64,000 bases of DNA from contig NZ_CP180210.1 of the NCBI RefSeq assembly GCF_047556435.1, positions 4,154,001-4,218,000 on the forward strand, given 5' to 3'. Source of the DNA: Alteromonas sp047556435 (GTDB taxonomy: Bacteria; Pseudomonadota; Gammaproteobacteria; Enterobacterales; Alteromonadaceae). The stretch's first letter is position 1. Each line of letters begins with the position of its first letter. The notes under the pieces are model-generated. The model was not told the DNA's origin. It saw only the letters and a program-made list of their open reading frames with translations, and ran no database searches. Positions 24,423-32,955 of the stretch are shown here, piece after piece. Both the position numbers and the translations under genes were made by a program.

Positions 24423-25172
24423 TTAGATTGTTACAGTTTTCCAAGTCATGGTATCCCTGATTCTTTCTCCTGGGAATCCTGCAGGATTAGACAGCACGCG
24501 AGTACCTGCAATTGAATAGTCAGTTGGCGTATGAGTGTGGCCATGGAACCAAAACTTCGCTTTCGACTTTGCAACCAACTCGTCAAGGTGGCTTGCGTAG
24601 GCAGGAGAAAGTCTGTGAGACTTAAAACGTTCAGAAACAGACCTAAGGCTTGGTGCGTGATGCGTGATAATCACACGGTTCTCATGAGAGGAAGTGATTG
24701 ACGCTTCAAGAAATGCTCGGGCCTCAGAATGCAGTAACATTGTATCCGAAGGGGAGAGCTTTCTCCCATTCTGTCTGCCGCTTCTAATAAGCCTATAGTC
24801 ATCGAGTTTCCTACAGTCATAAAGCGCTTCGTTTGAGTTATTGAACAGGCGAAAGTCTGTCCATAATGTTGTGCCTATAAATTCAACACCGTTAATTTCA
24901 ACTTTGCGGTTATTTAAGTAATGAATCCCTAGCTTATCAGCTGCTTCGATCAATGCTGACTCACAACTCTCTAGCTCAAAGCCATAGTACTCATGATTGC
25001 CAGAGACATATATTATGTCCCGATGATCGAAGTTCTTTCGAGCCCACTGCATGCCCCCTATCCCCTGATGAATATCGCCGGCAAGAATGATGACACCTTT
25101 CTTGGGCTGAGAAGGAATTATTACCTGCTCATCAAACTCGAGATGTAAATCGCTCAGAAAACTAATCTTCAT
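24423..25172 (-). CDS. Calcineurin-like metallophosphoesterase
   Basis: About 249 residues from the ATG at 25172 (two codons upstream options exist at 25184). The metal-site motifs occur in order: SDLHLEF, LAGDIHQG, SGNHEYYG, ITHHAPS and HGHTHTPTDY, all present, so both metals can be bound. This single-domain group acts on phosphodiesters or phosphomonoesters of unknown identity. It stands alone between a broken gene and the methyltransferase-HD-ATPase operon; membership in that operon is unlikely because of the 340-bp gap. Confidence 0.85.
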   Translation of the reverse strand: MKISFLSDLHLEFDEQVIIPSQPKKGVIILAGDIHQGIGGMQWARKNFDHRDIIYVSGNHEYYGFELESCESALIEAADKLGIHYLNNRKVEINGVEFIGTTLWTDFRLFNNSNEALYDCRKLDDYRLIRSGRQNGRKLSPSDTMLLHSEARAFLEASITSSHENRVIITHHAPSLRSVSERFKSHRLSPAYASHLDELVAKSKAKFWFHGHTHTPTDYSIAGTRVLSNPAGFPGERIRDTMTWKTVTI

Positions 25173-25189
25173 AGTTAAGTACACCTACA

Positions 25190-25527
25190 TAGCATGGCTA
25201 ATCGGAGTTCGCAAAATAGGTGAAAGAAATCAGAAGCGACAAGTAGAACGACTATTGACCTGAACCGCAACAATTGGCTCATTGATGCCATTAAAACTCA
25301 AAGGCCCAATATCCATCTCCCGTACAAATGCGACAACCAGATTAGCTTTGAGCTAAATTCTTCTCACACTAGCTCGCTTAATCAATGGTAAACTTTAGTT
25401 TTCAAGGCATCTGCAAGCAGCTGATAATACAGCTTTTCATATCTGACTAGAAAAACAACCAACACATCGCATTTTAAAAAGACTTATAACGTCATATATC
25501 CATACCTAGGATATCGTGTCAACAGAG
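25190..25527. other. Intergenic stretch, no gene seen
   Basis: About 340 bp. No reading frame, RNA gene or clear hairpin recognised. It separates the metallophosphoesterase from the end of the defence-like operon. Confidence 0.4.
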
Positions 25528-26460
25528 CTATAATCCGAATAGAAAATACTCCTCTGCTGCTTCTGAATAATCCTTTTCGTTATATTCAGCAGGTTGAGGG
25601 TAAACAACCTGCGCGTGTGTTACCTCCAGCATAGCTAAACCTAGCGCTAATGTAGAAATTTTATTAGATAACGGTATTATGACCACATTTTGATTTTGGA
25701 ATTTTTCAGACCTCAACAATTCAAGAATATAAGTCTTTAACTTAGCTAAATCAGTTATATCAATTTCTTCAGAGTAAAAGTTGGATCCGTAAAGAGTTTT
25801 TAAATTTTCAACCAATTCCTTACTACGCGCATAATATGCTTCACTATAGGAAGAGTTGCTATCCCCACTAAGAACCGTAAGGAAAGTAGGTTCATATTCT
25901 TCAATAGCTTCAATAGAGCGTTCAACCTCAAAGCCGCTTAATAGTATTAAATGTGTTTCGCTATTAAGGTCGAAGTCCCCAGCATATCCCAAGACTGATC
26001 TTGTATTCAATACACCCTTTGAAAGCCAATTTTCGCTCATCGATTTCGAAGGTGTATAAATAAAAGTCGAATGCTTTAAAAAATTATGATAATCGAGAAC
26101 CTTCAATATTATCAGCAGCATCTCTCTAGTAAAAGTTGATATATCAAAAACGATCTTACAATTAAGCCCAGTTAAATCAGTTAAAACCGGAACTAATTTT
26201 TCGTTGCAAGTAAATAACACATCAATTGGATCGGTATATTTACAGCTAGCTATGATAAAATTTGACTTATTTGGAAATAAAACCTCACCGTCGTTGTTTT
26301 TTTCGTTAGTAAATAATACAACTCTTTTCCAATTGTCGACTCCAATATCTTCTAATACAGATTTCCACCGTTTCTCAAAGCTTGTGCTAGAAATTAGTAT
26401 TGACTTTTCCGCACTTATTTTAGTTGCCAGCTGACCTCGATTTACTATTTTTTGCAACAT
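25528..26460 (-). CDS. Unknown protein, last gene of the methyltransferase-HD-ATPase operon
   Basis: 310 residues, no signal peptide or membrane segment. Predicted alternating strands and helices with short hydrophobic strands (SILISSTS, RVVLFTNE, NFIIASCKY, KIVFDISTFTRE, THLILLSGFEVE, NVVIIPLSNK, HAQVVYPQP) give a two-lobed Rossmann-like look. The run VFDISTFTREMLLIIL followed by a Gly-poor second half does not match an enzyme family I know. The position, 10 bp behind the ATPase gene, says it works with it, perhaps as a sensor or effector. Function not assigned. Confidence 0.65.
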   Translation of the reverse strand: MLQKIVNRGQLATKISAEKSILISSTSFEKRWKSVLEDIGVDNWKRVVLFTNEKNNDGEVLFPNKSNFIIASCKYTDPIDVLFTCNEKLVPVLTDLTGLNCKIVFDISTFTREMLLIILKVLDYHNFLKHSTFIYTPSKSMSENWLSKGVLNTRSVLGYAGDFDLNSETHLILLSGFEVERSIEAIEEYEPTFLTVLSGDSNSSYSEAYYARSKELVENLKTLYGSNFYSEEIDITDLAKLKTYILELLRSEKFQNQNVVIIPLSNKISTLALGLAMLEVTHAQVVYPQPAEYNEKDYSEAAEEYFLFGL

Positions 26461-26470
26461 TTCAGATCAC

Positions 26471-28255
26471 CTATATATCAAGACTAGCTTGGTAAATACT
26501 ACTATTATCATTTCCTTTTAATCGACTTCTAACAAAGCGATTTGGACTGGAAAGTGCAATTTCTAGCATTTCGGAAGTTATAGACATACTATATGCGTAT
26601 CCACTAGGATCAAGTTGGAAATAAGGTGCTAGTCGATGAGAAAGCGTATACTTGGGCTTCCTACCAATACCTTCCTTCGAGCCATGAGAAGAATACTGTA
26701 AGTAACCTAAGTCTACAGCTAGTGACAAAATTTGCTTAGTGTCGCTTCTTAAAGATTCAGGATTAGCTAATACAAATGAGAGAAGCTTTCTTTCTGAGGC
26801 CTCTTCATCCAACAACCTTTCTCTGAAAAGCATCCCTAAACTTACTAGTAAGTTATGCACTTTCGAGTAGACTGAATTTTCTACGATCTCCTCGCCTCTA
26901 TCTTCAATTTTTGGTAGCTCGTCATCAATAAATGAGTGAGACCACTCCTTCAAAACTTTATCTTGGATAGAGGCAGGTATCTTGGCAATTGCTCCTTCAT
27001 CGTTAAAAGCTTCTTTGTTTCGAGTACCGTTAGATGAAATTAATTCACCAAACATCTTTGCCGCAGGATCTATAAACCAACGTATTATGCCTGATGATAG
27101 ATCAACCATACTCTTAAATCCCGCATAACTATATGTAGAACTTGATTTTCTTTTCCCGGCAAGCATAGACATGTAAATTGGAGTTGCATACCTGATAACA
27201 TCGTCAGAAGCTCTTGTTCCTCGTCCCTTTCCGGCAATATGCTTAGCCTTTAAGTCGCTTTTTATTTCTTCGATTTTTTCACGTTGAGCAAGGTCTTCAG
27301 GAAAAAACTCTTCGACCGGAATATGAATCCCCACTAGTTCAAGTCGCTTCTCGATAATATCTTTAACGCGCTTAGCGTACCTGTTCTCTTTGCGCGTATA
27401 AAGTTCACTAATATTAACCTCGCTGTAATCATGAGGTGACTCAATTAGCTTTCCATCTACAGTTCTATACGTTGAGTACCGGTTTTGCGTTGCGACTTTT
27501 AGACATACAGAGTCTATAGTTCGGCACGATACCCAAGTATTTAAAATTCTTTGCATCCTTGTATCTAACAAATCAGCGTCATCTATCATTAGATAAAAAG
27601 GCCCACCACATCCCCAAGGCTGCTCCTTAAGCTCTTCTAATAAAGGCACGAGGAAGTCTAAATATGAAAGGAGTCCGCCATTGTAATCGAGCGTTTCAGG
27701 CTTGAAAAACATTAATCTCTTTACAAAAGATTTTATTTTGTTGAATTCAGTATGAAAATGGGAAGTAAGACTCTCTAAAGTAAAAAGCTCGTCAATATTG
27801 ATCTCATTCGAGCCACAACCCACCAAAAGTCTATTTAAACATTCCAAAATATTTTTATCTAAATCGTCTATTTCAATATTTTTACTTAAAGACCTAAATA
27901 AGCAATATGTAATATGGCTAATCATCAAATGTTCAGCCAAATATTGATACATAGTTCCGTCTAGCAGGTCCCACTCGGTAATATCCGACCAAGCTTTTTT
28001 TATTGGTATATGTAACGCGAAGAACTCTAAATCCCGAATGCTGTTGGCCTTGCAAGCAGCGATTTGAGCATCTGGCTCCATATACCGAAGCATCATGCTC
28101 TTTCCGGTCCCTCGTGGTCCTTGAATAAATGTATGACTTTGATCATCAACTTTCTTGAAATCACTAAACACATCCACAAATAATCTAGCCACTTCTTGAG
28201 CGGATAAAGCTTCTGGTGTTCTAACTTCGAAAGGATTAATAAGATTAATTGTCAT
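26471..28255 (-). CDS. P-loop (ORC/STAND-like) ATPase of the defence-like operon
   Basis: About 594 residues from the ATG at 28255 (GAAGGCG upstream; a start at 28303 is possible). It has Walker A QGPRGTGKSMML near residue 45 and Walker B FYLMIDDADLL near 220, then a sensor-like ATQNRY and a C-terminal helical region ending with a winged-helix-like segment (LAVDLGYLQYSSHG … YTLSHRLAPYFQLD). Similar AAA/ORC-like ATPases act as sensors or motors in anti-phage systems. The start overlaps the HD gene stop by 11 bp. It is downstream of a methyltransferase and HD protein, so it probably couples recognition of DNA state to an effector. The exact family is uncertain. Confidence 0.75.
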   Translation of the reverse strand: MTINLINPFEVRTPEALSAQEVARLFVDVFSDFKKVDDQSHTFIQGPRGTGKSMMLRYMEPDAQIAACKANSIRDLEFFALHIPIKKAWSDITEWDLLDGTMYQYLAEHLMISHITYCLFRSLSKNIEIDDLDKNILECLNRLLVGCGSNEINIDELFTLESLTSHFHTEFNKIKSFVKRLMFFKPETLDYNGGLLSYLDFLVPLLEELKEQPWGCGGPFYLMIDDADLLDTRMQRILNTWVSCRTIDSVCLKVATQNRYSTYRTVDGKLIESPHDYSEVNISELYTRKENRYAKRVKDIIEKRLELVGIHIPVEEFFPEDLAQREKIEEIKSDLKAKHIAGKGRGTRASDDVIRYATPIYMSMLAGKRKSSSTYSYAGFKSMVDLSSGIIRWFIDPAAKMFGELISSNGTRNKEAFNDEGAIAKIPASIQDKVLKEWSHSFIDDELPKIEDRGEEIVENSVYSKVHNLLVSLGMLFRERLLDEEASERKLLSFVLANPESLRSDTKQILSLAVDLGYLQYSSHGSKEGIGRKPKYTLSHRLAPYFQLDPSGYAYSMSITSEMLEIALSSPNRFVRSRLKGNDNSSIYQASLDI

Positions 28256-29282
28256 TGGAATCGCCTTCAGACTGACCGATCCGTTTGTTGAGATTCTCTC
28301 CAACCCAATTTGGATGCTTCTTGCTCAGATTTAGTTTCTCCGATGGATATCCCTCTCCACTATCTATTGTTAACTCATCAATTTCCTCATGCTCCTCATC
28401 ATATAATGTTATTCTTGCCCGAATCCCATCGACCGCGATTAAACCATCGAAAAACTTGGAACAGTACATTAATTCTTGATACATTTTTTCTACTCGATCG
28501 AATATTTCGTCAATCAAGTAACAATCAGAATCAAGCTTCCCAAACTTCGTCTTAACGTCTTTGTCATATATTGTGTAATGAACGTTTACCCTCCTTGATA
28601 TCAGATCCACAGTGCAGCTAGAGATAGAATTAGCATATAAATGAAAAACTTGACTAGTTTTTGGGAGGTCAGTTATCTCTGTTAGGAATGGAGAGGTTCT
28701 GGTTTGGTTTTCACATATTTCATCTGCAAATCTCACTATAGCAGCAACCAACCTTGGTCTATAACTTATTGATATGAAGTTACTTTCCCTATGTTTAATT
28801 CTCGCATTAATGGTATCTTTATCGCCGCCCTTAACTTTTCCTCCATGACTTGCAGCTATATCAGCAATTATTTTTCTCTCAACTGGCGATTCTAGCGCTA
28901 CAACACCCATTTGGTTCAGTATTGTCATTGGTTTTTTTTCGTGCTCATGGCGACTAAATACATTACCCGCATCATGTAGTAAAATAGCTGAAAGCAATAA
29001 AAAAACTTCGTACGAAGTTAGATTACATTCAACATTATCACGAGAAATACCTAGAAGCATCCCAGCATATTTTATAACCTCTTCAAAATGCTCTGGGCCA
29101 TGGTCAGTAAAGAAGCTACCATCCTCAGCGCTTGTAGCTGAGCCTATAAACCTATAACAGTTCCTATTCAGCCAATCTTTCATTGCCTTATATTTAGCTA
29201 TATAGTCAGCTTTACTTGGCATTTGGTCTGCGTTATATGTCTCTTCAAAAGCTTTTTCTAGCAGAGTATTAAATTGCGTCAT
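28245..29282 (-). CDS. HD-domain phosphohydrolase of the defence-like operon
   Basis: 345 residues. HD residues are visible: FFTDHGPEHFEEVI (His61 and His65), LLHDAGNVFSRH (His103-Asp104), AASHGGK (His146) and VRFADEIC (Asp187). This is a complete metal-binding set, so hydrolysis of a nucleotide or nucleic acid is likely. The C-terminal 130 residues form a separate alpha/beta part (VHYTIYDKDV, ARITLYDEEHEEIDELTI). Its start overlaps the methyltransferase stop by 4 bp and its end overlaps the ATPase start, so all four genes are coupled. HD nucleases and dNTPases are frequent defence effectors; which applies here is open. Confidence 0.8.
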   Translation of the reverse strand: MTQFNTLLEKAFEETYNADQMPSKADYIAKYKAMKDWLNRNCYRFIGSATSAEDGSFFTDHGPEHFEEVIKYAGMLLGISRDNVECNLTSYEVFLLLSAILLHDAGNVFSRHEHEKKPMTILNQMGVVALESPVERKIIADIAASHGGKVKGGDKDTINARIKHRESNFISISYRPRLVAAIVRFADEICENQTRTSPFLTEITDLPKTSQVFHLYANSISSCTVDLISRRVNVHYTIYDKDVKTKFGKLDSDCYLIDEIFDRVEKMYQELMYCSKFFDGLIAVDGIRARITLYDEEHEEIDELTIDSGEGYPSEKLNLSKKHPNWVGENLNKRIGQSEGDSNDN

Positions 29283-30349
29283 TGCGTTACCAAATTATGA
29301 GAAACAATTGATTTAAAAATCGCCTGAGCGAGTAATGGAGGTACAGCATTTCCAACCTGTTGCTGCTGAAAACCGATGCTTCCCTCGAAAACAAAAGAAT
29401 CAGGAAAAGATTGCAGTCGGGCTGCTTCCCTAACTGACAAGCCACGATCTTGATGGGGATGGATTAGCATATTTTTCCTGTAATTCCCTATAACTACGGA
29501 AGGGCTATTTTCACTCAACCGGTGGTATATACCCGTATGACAGCGAGTCCTGTCTTTATAATTGGCCATTAACTCAGCTGGAATACTTTCCCAATTTCCC
29601 CCCTGAGGTATATGCTTGTACCGCTCAATTATAAACGGTGCATTTCTTGTCACAAGGTTATTATTACACCCATTCAATTCCCCTCTCATCATCTGGGAGT
29701 ATTGTGACGGTTTCCTTATCTTTTTATATTGTTTGAAACACTCTGAACTGCCATTTTTTAGTACAGGCAGGTCCTCTAAAGCGTCTCCAGCTGTTACAGT
29801 TGATTCCGTACAGCCTTCAGGAAACTTGAACCTTTGCCCATGCAAATTACCAACAATAAAAAAGCGATCTCGTTTTTGTGGCACTCCGAAATTAATAGCA
29901 TTTAGCACCTCGGACTCACATGAATATCCAAGTTCGGATAATGACGTTATCATTTGCTCAGCAAAAATCCCGCCTTCGGTTTCCAATATTCCTTTAACAT
30001 TTTCAAAAACAACCCAATCTGGCATGTACATTTCAACTACACGCAGAAACTCCTTAAACAGCCAGTTATTTTGGTTGTCAGAACTTCTTGTACGTTGGTT
30101 AGAAGTAGAAAACCCTTGGCATGGGGGTCCACCGAATACTACCACAGGCTTATTTTGCTGATTCACAAGTTCAACTTTTTGAAAGTTGCGAATATCATCA
30201 GCAAACATACTTACAGTGGGTACGTGATTGCGTATATATGTAGCCGCTGCGTGTTTGTCCGCTTCGACAACAACCTGAACATCAACACCGGCTAAACGAG
30301 CTCCAAGAGACATCCCTCCCGCGCCTGCAAATAAATCTATGCCTATCAT
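29279..30349 (-). CDS. DNA C5-cytosine methyltransferase
   Basis: 356 residues with the family motifs in order: IDLFAGAGGMSLG (motif I), VFGGPPCQGFS (IV, catalytic Cys78), FENVKG (VI), VPQKRDRFF (VIII), and RLQSFPDSF with QVGNAVPPLLA (IX-X). The target-recognition region (about 195-290) is variable and gives no visible sequence specificity. It methylates DNA cytosines at C5. No restriction endonuclease is next to it; the operon instead continues with an HD protein, an ATPase and an unknown protein, so it may supply self-marking for that system. Confidence 0.92.
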   Translation of the reverse strand: MIGIDLFAGAGGMSLGARLAGVDVQVVVEADKHAAATYIRNHVPTVSMFADDIRNFQKVELVNQQNKPVVVFGGPPCQGFSTSNQRTRSSDNQNNWLFKEFLRVVEMYMPDWVVFENVKGILETEGGIFAEQMITSLSELGYSCESEVLNAINFGVPQKRDRFFIVGNLHGQRFKFPEGCTESTVTAGDALEDLPVLKNGSSECFKQYKKIRKPSQYSQMMRGELNGCNNNLVTRNAPFIIERYKHIPQGGNWESIPAELMANYKDRTRCHTGIYHRLSENSPSVVIGNYRKNMLIHPHQDRGLSVREAARLQSFPDSFVFEGSIGFQQQQVGNAVPPLLAQAIFKSIVSHNLVTQ

Positions 30350-30448
30350 TACTAATTAAGAGATTAAGTTAATAGAGCGCAGCGTAGCTCCCAATCTATC
30401 AAATTGTCAAACTAAAATGTTATATAATAAATAGTATTCAGTTGGTTA

Positions 30449-30853
30449 TCATAGGCGAATTTTCATTCTTTCAGTCCATTTCTCAATTTCGTTATGGGCT
30501 AACGCACCAGCTTTTTTCGACTTTTGATGCGCAAACCAAAAGTGGTTTTTCGCGCCGACCAACTTGTCCAGATGCTCTTTAGGCCAAGATAGGGAGGACT
30601 TCAGAAGCTGTTTTACTATCTCGAATAGATGTGCTCCAATATCGCCAATTACGCTGGCGCAGATCACTTTGGTAAACAATGCCTTGCTTGCACCTGAGGT
30701 GTCAACTTCCAGCAGGTAGTAACTCTTGTTGCCGACCGTAACATTAGCAATGGCCATACACCTGGGATTACCGCCATTTTCCAATATATGCTTTTTTTGC
30801 ATTTGTCGACGGGCGGTAATTTTCAGCTTATAAAAGGCGATATTGCAGCCATA
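30449..30853 (-). pseudogene. tnsE C-terminal remnant from another Tn7-like element
   Basis: From 30853 the frame reads GCNIAFYKLKITARRQMQKK and then YYLLEVDTSG, LFTKVICAS, LLKSSLSWP and EKWTERMKIRL at its end. This follows the C-terminus of Tn7 TnsE (LLEVDAS, LSTKVLS, VKSSLNWP, EGWAERV). It differs strongly from the intact TnsE at 31.3 kb, so it derives from a different element rather than a duplication. About the first 400 codons are missing. An IS3 scrap lies between it and the intact tnsE. Confidence 0.8.
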
Positions 30854-31009
30854 TTATTTCTAAAGAGGTTCGAGCATCTCAAAGTAGCTAGCAAACTTAT
30901 TTAGGTGGGCTGCTTTAGTGGCAGTCTCCTCCAACGTCGGCTTTACAATTGAAAAATTAATGGCGTAGGTTCATAAACTGGATTAATTCTTCGGTTTATG
31001 CGCGTGAGT

Positions 31010-31175
31010 CCACCCATCGAGCTCCAGCTGCCCAAAAATGCCTTTTTGGGAATATGGCTTGCTTAAGCTCTCGATTCTCCCGTTTAAGCTCTTTTATTTT
31101 TGCACCGGCATCGGGAGTCACACCAGGCCTCTTACCTGAGTCTAACTCACGCCTTTAATATCTCAGTGATTCGTC
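31010..31175 (-). pseudogene. IS3-family orfA remnant
   Basis: In one minus-strand frame the segment encodes RELDSGKRPGVTPDAGAKI followed by KELKRENRELKQA, the leucine-zipper end of IS3 orfA proteins. The rest of the IS is gone; the remaining part of 30854-31291 shows no other recognisable gene. Confidence 0.65.
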
Positions 31176-31291
31176 TTTTCTTTTCATAGATGTAGTGGAG
31201 CTAAGCAGCTGTACGTTATAGAACATCAACTATCTTGACCGATTGTCGATCTATATGCGCGTTTAATAAAGGACAAAGAGTTATCTTTCGC

Positions 31292-32947
31292 CTACATACC
31301 GATCACTTTTTCTGCCGCTCTAGCTACCCATGAATCCAATGCATCTTGTTCATTTTTTATCTTATTTTCAGGATGACCCAGATACTCCCTAACTAAGGTA
31401 TTTTTTGAAATAAACCGTCGTTTCCAGCTCATCGCATTTGCACCCTCACCTTTGTATGCAGTCATCAACTCATCGAGAATCAATTGAAATGTAACGGAGG
31501 TATCGCCTGATCGAAAAAATAATGTGGATAACGTTTCGGCTTCTAATGTTCCGTCTTTCTTTGCCTTACTTGTTAATTCAATTTCTAGTATCTGAATTGT
31601 CGTCGATTTATCTCGCGTAATAACAGCATGGCAATACCGACGCGGTCGATCCCCAACCAAATGCTGACTGCGACATCTTTTCTTCGGGACATCTCCGATT
31701 TTACTTTCAGTTTGCCACCCATATTCTTCTTCCAGTTTTTGCAACATGGACTGAAAGAACCTAATTTTCTCGGGAGCATCTACTAATTCCGGAGGGTCAA
31801 GATTGTCGACATCCACCTTTAGCCCCTTTCCTTTGTCACTTCCTTGTTGCAGACTAGCCAGTTCTTCAGGAGTCTGCTCTTCTACATCTTCAAGATCTGG
31901 TTCATTTTGGGGTGGCAGCGCTTGCACATGCCTTGGGCTACGCCTTGTATCGAGCTCCACATCAAAATTTAATCCACTCCGCCCTAACTTAACAGAGTGC
32001 CGCTTTTTACATGATTTCGGGTTCGAGCCCGGATCTAGCTCTTTAATATCTACCGGCGGCCTACCTGGCGATTTGACATTTTCTTCGCTATCTTCAGACT
32101 CTTTGCCTAGCAATAGATGGTCATCAGTGTGTGAGAAATAAACAATATCAAGGTCAGGTGCCTTAAGACCAGAAACTGACCTAATTTCACGAATAAATAC
32201 ATGGTTTTCTTCAGGCTCTCTGCCCGTATACCCTGCAAGAGAAATTTCACAATGGCTCAAGTCTGGCGGTGTAAAATCAAATGTCCAACGATCAGCACCG
32301 TTTTCAATTGTTGAATTCTGATTAATTGATTTAAAAATGGAGCCGAAGCTAACTTGTGTGTCTGAGTCAAAGAACAACCAGGTAAAGAATTTCCTGTACT
32401 GTAGGCTGTTCATGTACCTGATGGGTATATTCGCAGACAATTCAACGTTTCCAACCCAACCTTCAGACCAGGACTTACCTAGTTGCCAGGTATTCCCCTG
32501 ATAAACAGCGCCACGAACCACTTCTGAAGAATGAAAGAAAAGCATGCGTGCGACTTCTGCTATTGGTAACCAATATACTTTTTCGTCAATTTCGATTCTG
32601 TAGAGAACACAATTGTCGAATTGGCGTGCAAGACCATGGGCACGTTTTAAGGTGCCTGGTAAATCTCTGAAAGTAGCCTTTTGCCATCGTTTCTGCCTTG
32701 GCAAAATAACTGTTTCTGTCCAACCCTGGGCTTTGTTTTCTGTTGATGTTCTTGGAAAAACGGTTCCTGGTATCAATGTGGGAAGTAGGTCAATAGGTAA
32801 AGGTTTTCTGATGATACCCAAGTCTTTATTATGGAAATAACAAACTACATTCCATTCTTTCCCAGGTTTCTGGTACCAGTCGCCCAGTAATAACAACTTA
32901 GATTCTTTGGGGATTCCACGAATTCCAATTTCATCGACCTCTGACAT
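31292..32947 (-). CDS. tnsE: Tn7-type TnsE, replication-targeting protein
   Basis: 551 residues (Tn7 TnsE is 538). The segment TWLFFDSDTQVSFGSIFK, then QNSTIENGADRWTFDFTPP, follows Tn7 TnsE closely (WLFSDQDV…SIF and WCFSFDPP), and ends with a C-terminal DNA-binding-type region. TnsE directs insertion into conjugating or replicating DNA by recognising 3'-recessed ends and the sliding clamp. It follows tnsD by 8 bp and closes the tnsABCDE operon. The middle (about 260-360) is low complexity and Pro/Glu-rich, as in the family. Confidence 0.85.
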   Translation of the reverse strand: MSEVDEIGIRGIPKESKLLLLGDWYQKPGKEWNVVCYFHNKDLGIIRKPLPIDLLPTLIPGTVFPRTSTENKAQGWTETVILPRQKRWQKATFRDLPGTLKRAHGLARQFDNCVLYRIEIDEKVYWLPIAEVARMLFFHSSEVVRGAVYQGNTWQLGKSWSEGWVGNVELSANIPIRYMNSLQYRKFFTWLFFDSDTQVSFGSIFKSINQNSTIENGADRWTFDFTPPDLSHCEISLAGYTGREPEENHVFIREIRSVSGLKAPDLDIVYFSHTDDHLLLGKESEDSEENVKSPGRPPVDIKELDPGSNPKSCKKRHSVKLGRSGLNFDVELDTRRSPRHVQALPPQNEPDLEDVEEQTPEELASLQQGSDKGKGLKVDVDNLDPPELVDAPEKIRFFQSMLQKLEEEYGWQTESKIGDVPKKRCRSQHLVGDRPRRYCHAVITRDKSTTIQILEIELTSKAKKDGTLEAETLSTLFFRSGDTSVTFQLILDELMTAYKGEGANAMSWKRRFISKNTLVREYLGHPENKIKNEQDALDSWVARAAEKVIGM

Positions 32948-32955
32948 AGATCTGG

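Noticed and set aside
29279..30349. Ordinary type II restriction-modification system
   Set aside because: No adjacent restriction endonuclease was recognised; the partner genes are HD and ATPase proteins.
32020..32040. GGTTCGA-like string resembling a tRNA T-loop
   Set aside because: It lies in the tnsE coding frame and has no flanking cloverleaf.
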